DNA of 5,497 nucleotides from an uncultured Porphyromonadaceae bacterium (GTDB taxonomy: Bacteria; Bacteroidota; Bacteroidia; Bacteroidales; Muribaculaceae), in the NCBI GenBank assembly GCA_946183895.1, contig CAMHDX010000086.1, positions 1 to 5,497 of the forward strand, written 5' to 3'. The position numbers were made by a program, and so were the translations under genes. Numbering within the stretch: position 1 is the stretch's first letter; each line of letters opens with the position of its first letter. Below, in pieces: positions 1-5,370 of the stretch. The notes below the pieces were generated by a model. It had not been told where the DNA came from and searched no databases. It saw only the letters and a list, made by a program, of their open reading frames with translations.

Positions 1-1035
1 CCTGACGTCACGTCAATCAAATCGAATGTGTGCGACTACCGCTACTGGATAGACAACAACATTGAGGAAGCCGTTGAAGGCACTATTGGCAGTGATGGCG
101 TGGTGGTGCTTGACGCAATGCTCGAGGGGTTGACACCCGGCCTGCATACGATCAATGCCCGTGTCAAGGCTGATAACGGATTGTGGAGCGCGGTAGTCGC
201 TCACCTGTTCATTGTCACTAACCCCGAGCTGGTGCGCGACCGCGTCATGACCGGCTATCGGTATTGGTTCAACACCGCAGTGCCCACACGCGTTGACATC
301 TCCCCCACCGAGGAGGCACTTGCGTTGAGCGACATCATCATTCCGGTCGATAACGTCGTACCTAACGCTATCCACGATGGCTACACCCTGGATGTGGAGA
401 GCGAGATGGTGACGGTGATTGACGATGTGTCCTTCGGCTTCCAGGTGGTCAACGCCGAGGACTTGGGCCAACCGGTCTACACAGTGCTGGAGGCATATCC
501 GGTCGCCGTTGACCCGCAGGTGGAGTTGTTGAAACACAAGCAAGCCTATGAGTTCGAGGTTCCGGGTCATGGCGAGATTAGGGGCTTCCGCGTTGACAGC
601 GTGACTGTCGGCTCCAATGTTTCGTTCGCTCTGACAGCTATCGGCGCGACGGTTGACTTCTTTGATGGCGACGGCAACCGTCTTGAGGCGAGCCGCAGCG
701 AGGCTGACGGCACTGCGCTCTATCGCCTGCGTCCGCCCAAGGGTAGCGTCTACGCGATGGTGCACACAGTCACCGAGCCGGTAGCCTCGCTCACCGCGAC
801 GTGGCGCGTACAGATAATGGGCGACCTCAACGATGATGCCCGCATCAATGTGGGCGATGTCAATATCGCGCTCAATGACATTATCGCGACCGGCGGCACT
901 ACGCTTGACTACGATGTCAACGGTGATGGCACCGTCAATGTGGGTGATGTCAATTCCATCTTGAATATCATTATTGAAAACTCCAAGAAGGACTCCAAGT
1001 GGCGGCAATTGTTGCCCAAGGCCTGCTCTTGGTGA
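1..1035 (+). CDS. 3' part of a secreted/surface protein with YRYW repeats and a C-terminal dockerin-like domain
   Basis: The reading frame is open from base 1, so the true start lies upstream; the GTG at 28 is simply internal. The visible 344 residues begin with two related segments, each opening with a YRYW motif (residues 13-16 and 86-89, about 73 apart). The first continues to a 'GLHTINARVKADNGLWS' stretch. This layout is familiar from Bacteroidales surface proteins of unknown function. A beta-rich segment of unrecognised type follows (about 150-270). The C-terminus holds two dockerin-type calcium loops: D275-N277-D279-N283-D286 and D305-N307-D309-N313-D316, each followed by a hydrophobic helix. 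An odd polar tail of about 19 residues (ENSKKDSKW...ACSW) follows the second helix; no type IX sorting domain is visible. Export cannot be shown because the N-terminus is missing. A terminator directly downstream separates the gene from the next operon. The exact role is unknown; the domain calls are fairly secure. Confidence 0.85.
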   Translation, partial: PDVTSIKSNVCDYRYWIDNNIEEAVEGTIGSDGVVVLDAMLEGLTPGLHTINARVKADNGLWSAVVAHLFIVTNPELVRDRVMTGYRYWFNTAVPTRVDISPTEEALALSDIIIPVDNVVPNAIHDGYTLDVESEMVTVIDDVSFGFQVVNAEDLGQPVYTVLEAYPVAVDPQVELLKHKQAYEFEVPGHGEIRGFRVDSVTVGSNVSFALTAIGATVDFFDGDGNRLEASRSEADGTALYRLRPPKGSVYAMVHTVTEPVASLTATWRVQIMGDLNDDARINVGDVNIALNDIIATGGTTLDYDVNGDGTVNVGDVNSILNIIIENSKKDSKWRQLLPKACSW

Positions 1036-1065
1036 GAACACAAAGCAACTTCTCAATTAACCTTC

Positions 1066-1106
1066 GGTCCGATGCTCGCAGAATGCGAGCACCGGACCAC
1101 TTTTTT
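1066..1106 (+). terminator. Intrinsic terminator of the dockerin-like gene
   Basis: The left arm at 1066-1080 and right arm at 1084-1098 form a 15-bp stem with one A-C mismatch around a GAA loop. AC and six T residues follow (1101-1106). It lies 30 bp after the stop codon at 1033-1035, so it should end that transcript and insulate the downstream operon. The stem-plus-T-run is read directly from the sequence. Confidence 0.9.
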
Positions 1107-1108
1107 CT

Positions 1109-1154
1109 AGAGGATATAGACAATATAGAGGATATAGACAATATAGAGGATATA
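1109..1154. repeat. 18-bp tandem direct repeat, about 2.5 copies
   Basis: The unit agaggatatagacaatat occurs perfectly at 1109-1126 and 1127-1144, then as a 10-bp partial copy at 1145-1154. It starts three bases after the terminator T-run and is AT-rich, unlike the GC-richer genes. A tctag pentamer sits on both sides (1106-1110 and 1160-1164). The unit is six codons long, so it stays open in one frame as (EDIDNI)n, but that frame has no convincing gene around it. No function is known; copy-number variation between strains is plausible. Confidence 0.85.
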
Positions 1155-1178
1155 TAGGATCTAGACAATGAAAAAATC

Positions 1179-1195
1179 AAAGCAAGCTTTGCTTT
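1179..1195. repeat. Perfect 7-bp inverted repeat over the P1 -33 box
   Basis: AAAGCAA (1179-1185), a GCT spacer and TTGCTTT (1189-1195) form a perfect inverted repeat. The right arm overlaps the TTTG -33 box of promoter P1 (1188-1191). T residues follow, so as RNA it looks like a weak terminator; as DNA it could be an operator. Read directly from the sequence; any role is inference. Confidence 0.6.
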
Positions 1196-1219
1196 TTCGC
1201 TCGGCTTGCACTACCTTTG
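1188..1219 (+). promoter_or_regulatory. Promoter P1, Bacteroidetes -33/-7 type
   Basis: TTTG at 1188-1191, a 20-bp spacer and TACCTTTG at 1212-1219 match the known Bacteroides housekeeping pattern TTTG-N19-21-TAnnTTTG. The expected start is near 1226, which would give a leader of about 160 nt for the dCMP deaminase operon. The 22 bp ending at the -7 box (1198-1219) recur with two differences at promoter P2 (1286-1307). Its -7 box lies inside an inverted repeat. Confidence 0.7.
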
Positions 1220-1236
1220 GCTGGGGCCGAAGGTAG
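1211..1236. repeat. 11-bp inverted repeat enclosing the P1 -7 box
   Basis: CTACCTTTGGC (1211-1221) and GCCGAAGGTAG (1226-1236) pair along all 11 positions, with one T-G wobble, around a TGGG loop. The left arm contains the TACCTTTG -7 box. The right arm read on the minus strand gives TACCTTCG, one base off a -7 box, with a minus-strand TTTG 19 bp before it (complement of 1255-1258). The element could be an operator, a near-symmetrical bidirectional promoter, or an RNA hairpin in transcripts starting upstream. The pairing is seen; function is inferred. Confidence 0.65.
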
Positions 1237-1247
1237 GCTTCGTTTCG

Positions 1248-1286
1248 GCAATGGCAAATGAAAATTGCCATTTTATTTGCCATTGC
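1248..1286. repeat. 16-bp inverted repeat with an alternative internal hairpin, overlapping the P2 -33 box
   Basis: Bases 1248-1263 pair with 1271-1286 (12 perfect pairs at the base, one G-T, three more A-T) around a 7-nt loop. A competing 8-bp hairpin uses the same left arm: AATGGCAA (1250-1257) with TTGCCATT (1265-1272). TTGCCATT occurs again at 1277-1284, so one left arm has two possible partners. The second copy overlaps the TTTG -33 box of P2 (1276-1279). It may be an operator for a DNA-binding protein, or a leader structure in P1-derived RNA. Confidence 0.65.
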
Positions 1287-1307
1287 GCTCAACTTGCACT
1301 ACCTTTG
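1276..1307 (+). promoter_or_regulatory. Promoter P2, Bacteroidetes -33/-7 type
   Basis: TTTG at 1276-1279, a 20-bp spacer and TACCTTTG at 1300-1307 match the Bacteroidetes consensus, with the same spacing as P1, 88 bp upstream. Transcription should start near 1314, leaving a leader of about 74 nt before the dCMP deaminase start codon. This is the more likely main promoter for the five-gene operon because it is nearer, but the sequence cannot rank the two. Confidence 0.75.
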
Positions 1308-1317
1308 TGGTGGATTA

Positions 1318-1335
1318 GCGGTCAGGAGTGACCGC
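1318..1335 (+). promoter_or_regulatory. Small hairpin near the predicted 5' end of the P2 transcript
   Basis: GCGGTCA (1318-1324) and TGACCGC (1329-1335) form a perfect 7-bp stem with a GGAG loop. It begins only a few bases after the start predicted for P2. There is no T-run, so it is not a terminator. A hairpin this close to a 5' end could protect the mRNA or bind a regulator. No known riboswitch class was recognised in the rest of the leader (1336-1387), which is AT-rich and otherwise plain. Confidence 0.5.
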
Positions 1336-1387
1336 AGGTCCGGTGAGATTGATTTATAATATTGATAAATAAGAAGTTAACACAACG

Positions 1388-1837
1388 ATGTCAGATTCGG
1401 GCGATGGCTTGAAACAACACCTGCTGGATTGTCGCTACCTGCGCATGGCGAGAATTTGGGCAGAGAATTCCTATTGTCAACGTCGACAAGTGGGCGCTAT
1501 TCTCGTCAAGGATAACATGATTATCAGTGACGGGTACAATGGCACGCCTGTGGGCTTTGAGAATGTGTGTGAGGACGAGTATGGTCACACCAAGCCCTAT
1601 GTCTTGCATGCCGAAGCCAATGCCATCACCAAGGTGGCTCGCAGCAACAACAGCAGTAACGGCTCAACGCTATATGTCACCGCCTCACCTTGCATTGAGT
1701 GCGCCAAGTTGATTATACAATCGGGCATAACGCGTGTGGTCTATGGCGAGACCTATCGCCTTGATGACGGCTTGCAACTATTGCGCCGTGCCGGCATCGA
1801 AGTTGAGTTGATTGACCTTGATAAAAAGCAGTCGTAG
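1388..1837 (+). CDS. Deoxycytidylate (dCMP) deaminase, ComEB-like
   Basis: A zinc-dependent cytosolic enzyme predicted to deaminate dCMP to dUMP, the substrate of thymidylate synthase. The 149-residue protein has the full deaminase signature: H74-A-E76 (zinc ligand and proton-shuttling Glu) and P101-C102-x-x-C105 (the other two zinc ligands). The N-terminal VGAILVKD strand and the GYNGTPVGFENVC segment (49-61), with its following CxD/E-rich loop, are typical of dCMP rather than cytidine or tRNA-adenosine deaminases. Length fits the family. The ATG at 1388 is preceded by an A-rich stretch with no clear Shine-Dalgarno, normal for Bacteroidetes. It is first in a tight operon driven by P1/P2; the next gene starts 2 bp after its stop. 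Family assignment is firm; dCMP specificity is inferred from the motif pattern. Confidence 0.93.
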   Translation: MSDSGDGLKQHLLDCRYLRMARIWAENSYCQRRQVGAILVKDNMIISDGYNGTPVGFENVCEDEYGHTKPYVLHAEANAITKVARSNNSSNGSTLYVTASPCIECAKLIIQSGITRVVYGETYRLDDGLQLLRRAGIEVELIDLDKKQS

Positions 1838-1839
1838 TC

Positions 1840-3483
1840 ATGTCGCAACCTTCATCGTCATATAACAACAGGACCTGGATGATGTGGATGCCCATCATCA
1901 TAGCGGTGGCTGTGGTGGCAGGCATTGTGATTGGGCGGCACTTCGCGTCGCCCGAGGTGGTCGCCAATAACGACCGCAAGCTCAACAGCATCCTCAACCT
2001 GATAGCTAACGACTATGTTGACACCACCAACATTGACGAGTTGGTCGAGATGTCGATTCCGCACATTCTGGCTAATTTGGACCCTCACACGTCCTACTTC
2101 AGCGCCGCCGACCTGCGCGCCGCCAATGAGGACCTGCAAGGCAGCTTCAGTGGCATAGGGTTGTCGTTCACGATGATGAACGACACCATCAGTGTGATTG
2201 AGATAATCTCGGGCGGTCCCGCCGAGAAAGTCGGCATCATGGCTGGCGACCGCATTGTGACCATCGATGACAGCACCTTTGTTGGCGCGTCCATCACGAG
2301 CAATGAGGTGATGAAACACCTGCGCGGTCCCCGCGGCTCGACAGTTAAGGTGGGAATCAAGCGCGAGACCAGCGACAAGATATTGCCGTTCACCATTGTG
2401 CGTGACAACATCACTGTGGAGTCGGTCGATGCCTACTACATGATTGACAACACCACAGGCTATGTCAAGGTCAACCAATTCGGGTCGCGCACCTACAACG
2501 AGTTCATCACCGCGTTGATGATACTGCGAGCCCATGGCGCCAAGCGCTACATCGTGGACCTGCGCGGCAACGGAGGCGGATACATGGAGATTGCTATTCT
2601 CATGGCGAACGAGTTCCTCAAGAGTGACTTGCTGATAGTGCAGACCAAGGGGCGCTACAAGCGCGACGAGAGCCAGGTGTGGAGCGACGGCACAGGGTCG
2701 TTCAGCGATGCCGAGTTGGTCGTGTTGATTGACGAGTACAGTGCCAGCGCGAGTGAGATTTTTGCCGGCGCGATGCAGGACAATGACCGCGGCTTGATTG
2801 TGGGTTGCCGGTCGTTTGGTAAGGGCCTGGTACAGAACCAATTCATCCTCGCCGACAGCAGTGCGCTGAGGTTGACAATCGCGCGCTACTACACCCCCAG
2901 CGGTCGTTGCATCCAGAAGGACTACAAGGGCGGCCATCAGGCCGACTATGAGCGGGAGCTCTACGACCGTTATCTGCGTGGCGAGTTGGATAGCCGTGAC
3001 AGCATCAAATTTGATGCCTCCAAGATATTCCACACAACTACCGGACGCGAGGTGTATGGTGGCGGCGGCATCATGCCCGACATCTTTGTGCCGCGCGACA
3101 CGGTGGGGGTGACCGGCTACTACATCGACGTGGTCAACCACGGGTTGCTCGCCAAGTACGCATTCGACTATGTCGACAAGCATCGAGCTCAACTCAACGC
3201 GATGACCGACTATAAGCAATTCCTGCGCACCGGTCCCAATGACCAGACGTTGATTGAGGACTTTGCCGCCTATGCCGGCAATGCCGGAGTGCCGCCGCGA
3301 TGGTACTATATCAACAAGTCGCGCTCGTTGATCACCAATATGCTCAGGGCCCTGATTGCCCGCGACGTGTGGGGCAACTCAGCCTTCTACCCTATCTACA
3401 ACCGCAATGACAAGACTGTGCAGGCTGCATTGAGGGCGCTCAACAAGCATCAGGCCTCATTCCCCATTATGCCCGATGAATGA
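1840..3483 (+). CDS. S41 carboxyl-terminal processing protease, membrane-anchored, with PDZ domain
   Basis: A serine protease of the Prc/CtpA/CtpB family, predicted to trim or degrade envelope proteins from their C-termini on the periplasmic side. Residues 16-32 form one hydrophobic segment with no lipobox or obvious signal-peptidase site, so it is probably an N-terminal anchor. A PDZ domain spans about 95-175 (GIGLSF at 105-110, the GGPAEKVGIMAGDRIV stretch at 125-140). The S41 core follows at about 195-420, with the DLRGNGGG loop at 240-247. By spacing to known family members, the catalytic residues are S303 (in SASASE), K328 (in GKGLVQ) and Q332, so the enzyme looks active. About 125 further residues without recognised motifs follow; 547 residues is usual for Bacteroidales members as I recall them. 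It starts 2 bp after the deaminase stop and overlaps the next gene by 8 bp. Natural substrates cannot be read from the sequence. Confidence 0.95.
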   Translation: MSQPSSSYNNRTWMMWMPIIIAVAVVAGIVIGRHFASPEVVANNDRKLNSILNLIANDYVDTTNIDELVEMSIPHILANLDPHTSYFSAADLRAANEDLQGSFSGIGLSFTMMNDTISVIEIISGGPAEKVGIMAGDRIVTIDDSTFVGASITSNEVMKHLRGPRGSTVKVGIKRETSDKILPFTIVRDNITVESVDAYYMIDNTTGYVKVNQFGSRTYNEFITALMILRAHGAKRYIVDLRGNGGGYMEIAILMANEFLKSDLLIVQTKGRYKRDESQVWSDGTGSFSDAELVVLIDEYSASASEIFAGAMQDNDRGLIVGCRSFGKGLVQNQFILADSSALRLTIARYYTPSGRCIQKDYKGGHQADYERELYDRYLRGELDSRDSIKFDASKIFHTTTGREVYGGGGIMPDIFVPRDTVGVTGYYIDVVNHGLLAKYAFDYVDKHRAQLNAMTDYKQFLRTGPNDQTLIEDFAAYAGNAGVPPRWYYINKSRSLITNMLRALIARDVWGNSAFYPIYNRNDKTVQAALRALNKHQASFPIMPDE

Positions 3484-4042
3484 CAATCTGCGAGCCGACA
3501 AACGTCGCCTGCGCCTTGCCGTCAAGCAGGCAAAGCAGGCATTGAGCCCCGCCGAGATGCTCGGTGAAGCCGCGAGCGTGAGGCGACTGATTGAATCGTT
3601 GCCGGTGTGGCAACAGGCGGGGACCATCTTGCTCTATCACTCAATGAGCGATGAACTGCCCACCATCGAGATGATCGCTGAGTGGCAACGCCTGGGCAAA
3701 CGCATTGTGCTGCCGCGCGTTGTGGACGATGGACTGGAACTCGCCGATGCGGCGTCCGGCATGGCTCAAGCGGGACGATACCGCATCCTTGAGCCTTGCG
3801 GACCGGCATTAGAACCGGACACTATCGACCTTGCCATCATTCCGGCGATAGCGGTGGACAAGGCGGGCAACCGGTTGGGTCGCGGCGGCGGATATTATGA
3901 CCGACTGTTGCCTCAACTGCGCTGTGCCACCATTGCCGCGGTGCTCTCGTGCCAACTCGTGGACAAGGTGCCTACCGATAACCGCTATGACATGGGGGTC
4001 GACTATGTTGTCACCCAATCGGGATTGATACAAACCAAATAG
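3476..4042 (+). CDS. 5-formyltetrahydrofolate cyclo-ligase (5,10-methenyl-THF synthetase)
   Basis: A cytosolic ATP-dependent enzyme that converts 5-formyl-THF to 5,10-methenyl-THF, the only known way to return that stored folate to one-carbon metabolism. The 188-residue protein has the hallmark glycine-rich motif GRGGGYYDR at 135-143, just after an AIIPAIAVDKAGNRL strand-loop. It also has the basic N-terminal helix (K9-R10-R11) and a YHSMSDELPT segment (54-63) whose acidic residue belongs to the substrate pocket in this family. Length is typical. The ATG at 3476 overlaps the protease stop by 8 bp, so translation is probably coupled. Together with the dCMP deaminase upstream it serves thymidylate supply. 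E. coli has this activity as YgfA/Fau. Confidence 0.95.
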   Translation: MNDNLRADKRRLRLAVKQAKQALSPAEMLGEAASVRRLIESLPVWQQAGTILLYHSMSDELPTIEMIAEWQRLGKRIVLPRVVDDGLELADAASGMAQAGRYRILEPCGPALEPDTIDLAIIPAIAVDKAGNRLGRGGGYYDRLLPQLRCATIAAVLSCQLVDKVPTDNRYDMGVDYVVTQSGLIQTK

Positions 4043-4049
4043 CAACAAC

Positions 4050-4700
4050 ATGTATAACTCGCTGATTAAACACAACACGCGCCTTGGCGACATCCTGCTT
4101 GCGGACCCGCGGGCGCTGACCGTGATGGCGCGATTCGGCATCAAAATGGGTGTTGGCGACAACACCATAGCCGAGGTGTGCGACCGGCTGCACATCGACA
4201 CCCTGATGCTGGTGACATTGCTCAACACGTTTATTCACGAAGACTACTACCCCGACCCCTATCTCGGGTTAATCAGCGTTGAGAGCGTCATTGACTACCT
4301 GCGCAAGACCAACGCGTACTACCTGCACTTCATGTTGCCGACAATCGAGCGGCACTTTGAATTGCTGCTCGCGCGCTCGGCCGATAAGGCGGGCAACCTG
4401 ACGCTGATGCGCCAATACTTTGACAGCGCCAAGCGATTGTTGACCGACCGCATCAAGCATGACGACGAGGTTTGGTTTCCCGCCGTCCTTGCCAATAAGG
4501 GTTGCAGGATAGACCCCGATGATGTTGAGGACCGTGTGTCGGACTTGATGTCCATGTTTATCATTCATCTCAAGGGCGACTATGACCAGCAACTGGGCTA
4601 TGCCGTTGTGTTGGCGTTGGCGGGACTGCGTGATGACTTGCACCAGAACAACCGCATCAGGGAGCGCATCCTCTCACCGCTATCCACTGCCAATAAGTGA
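4050..4700 (+). CDS. Hemerythrin-like helical-bundle protein of the ScdA/YtfE type, with atypical metal-site residues
   Basis: A cytosolic 216-residue protein. Residues 10-65 resemble the N-terminal ScdA domain (LGDILLADPRALTVMARFGI), but the usual DFCCGG cysteine motif is replaced by KMGVGD; C44 remains. Residues 78-212 look like a hemerythrin-type four-helix bundle, the fold that holds a di-iron site in YtfE/RIC, implicated in iron-sulfur repair and nitrosative stress. The skeleton is present (LP at 96-97, FP at 143-144, a terminal ILSP at 207-210). However, counting back from these landmarks, the expected ligand positions read N88, R134, D138, K175, N200 and R204. Histidines H93, H137, H173 and H198 lie 2-5 residues away. 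Either the site is shifted in this lineage or iron binding is lost. It starts 7 bp after the cyclo-ligase and abuts the LuxR gene, a pairing I recall from other Bacteroidales. Fold fairly sure; function inferred. Confidence 0.75.
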   Translation: MYNSLIKHNTRLGDILLADPRALTVMARFGIKMGVGDNTIAEVCDRLHIDTLMLVTLLNTFIHEDYYPDPYLGLISVESVIDYLRKTNAYYLHFMLPTIERHFELLLARSADKAGNLTLMRQYFDSAKRLLTDRIKHDDEVWFPAVLANKGCRIDPDDVEDRVSDLMSMFIIHLKGDYDQQLGYAVVLALAGLRDDLHQNNRIRERILSPLSTANK

Positions 4701-4702
4701 CG

Positions 4703-5248
4703 ATGAAGTGCGCCAAGTTCGCCATCCTGCTGCACGACAGCCTGCATGCTATCGCCATGCGGCAACTGCTGGGGCACATCCCTGCGGCATCGTGTGCGAT
4801 TATCAGTAGTGCCGCCGACATACTAGATGCGGACTATATCATCACCGATAGTACCCACTTCACGACTCACGTCAAGCAGATGCTGCCGTTGTTGTCGCGC
4901 GTTATCATTGTTGATAACACCGCAGCCGCAGTGACGGGCGGCGACATCATGTGGATTGACAGTACAGCCGGTGAGAACGCAATCATGCGGCAACTGGCGG
5001 GGCTAATCAATAAGAGCGCTGACGAGGTTGACGAGAGTACGGCGATGTTAACCAACCGTGAGACCGAAGTGCTGCGCCTCATCGCGTCGGGATGCATTAA
5101 CAAGGAGATTGCCGACGAGTTGAATATCAGCATCAACACCGTGCTCACTCATCGCAAGAACATCACCGCCAAACTTGGCATCAAGAGTGTGTCCGGCTTG
5201 AGCCTGTACGCCATGATGAATGGCATCATCCGGCCCAACGACGGCTGA
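4703..5248 (+). CDS. Small LuxR-type transcriptional regulator with a degenerate receiver-like N-terminus
   Basis: A predicted cytosolic DNA-binding protein of 181 residues. The C-terminal LuxR/GerE helix-turn-helix is complete (about 116-176): LTNRETEVLRLIASG, then NKEIADELNISINTVLTHRKNI, with recognition-helix residues T146, V147, H150 and R151. The N-terminal 105 residues alternate strands and helices like a response-regulator receiver (KFAILL, YIITDS, RVIIVDN). D12 and D49 could be acidic-pocket remnants, but the conserved lysine near the end is not evident and the domain is short, so phosphorylation is doubtful. ATG 4703 is preferred. A GTG at 4697 overlapping the upstream stop would add two residues. 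It follows the hemerythrin-like gene by 2 bp, so the two are likely co-expressed and may share a pathway. Targets are unknown. Confidence 0.88.
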   Translation: MKCAKFAILLHDSLHAIAMRQLLGHIPAASCAIISSAADILDADYIITDSTHFTTHVKQMLPLLSRVIIVDNTAAAVTGGDIMWIDSTAGENAIMRQLAGLINKSADEVDESTAMLTNRETEVLRLIASGCINKEIADELNISINTVLTHRKNITAKLGIKSVSGLSLYAMMNGIIRPNDG

Positions 5249-5257
5249 TGCATCAGC
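5244..5257. repeat. Perfect 14-bp palindrome across the LuxR-type gene's stop codon
   Basis: GCTGATGCATCAGC reads identically on both strands and contains the TGA stop (5246-5248). As RNA it would give a 5-bp stem with a TGCA loop, but no T-run follows, so it is not an intrinsic terminator. It could be a binding site for a dimeric regulator, or chance. Confidence 0.5.
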
Positions 5258-5329
5258 GGCGGTGAACGAGCTGTTGAACCTAAAGCGGCAAAATTAATTG
5301 CTCTCGAAATCAAAAATAAATTTAATTAT

Positions 5330-5360
5330 TTTGTGCTATGCTCGGTTAATCGTAATTTTG
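5330..5360 (+). promoter_or_regulatory. Promoter of the PorT-like gene, Bacteroidetes -33/-7 type
   Basis: TTTG at 5330-5333, a 19-bp spacer and TAATTTTG at 5353-5360 match the Bacteroidetes consensus. An A/T-rich tract (5288-5330) sits just upstream, as in strong promoters. The predicted start is near 5367, only a few bases before the ATG at 5371. The 122-bp gap from 5249 shows no T-run terminator for the preceding operon, so some read-through is possible. Confidence 0.75.
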
Positions 5361-5370
5361 CAGCATCAAA

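Noticed and set aside
13..1056. 347-codon open frame on the minus strand opposite the dockerin-like gene
   Set aside because: The plus-strand frame has clear repeats and calcium loops. The minus frame has no recognisable domain and runs through the terminator; long antisense frames arise easily in GC-biased codons.
1083..1157. 24-codon frame through the 18-bp repeat, (EDIDNI)n
   Set aside because: It starts inside the terminator stem, has no own promoter or homologue recognised, and is explained by the repeat length being a multiple of three.
1109..1164. CRISPR array or insertion-sequence end
   Set aside because: The repeats are contiguous with no spacers; no transposase or target-site duplication is visible.
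1168..1236. 22-codon frame starting MKKSKQALLF
   Set aside because: It overlaps the P1 boxes and hairpins, so expected P1 transcripts would not include its start; no supporting promoter is seen.
1179..1286. Invertible promoter flanked by inverted repeats
   Set aside because: The inverted repeats are separate short hairpins with different sequences, not a matched pair flanking a promoter-sized segment, and no recombinase gene is in view.
1858..3219. 453-codon open frame on the minus strand opposite the S41 protease
   Set aside because: The plus strand encodes a complete protease with catalytic residues. The minus translation is His/Val-rich without any domain and is a codon-bias shadow.
5249..5330. 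Intrinsic terminator after the LuxR-type gene
   Set aside because: The palindrome at 5244-5257 is the only hairpin candidate and has no T-run after it, so no terminator is called.
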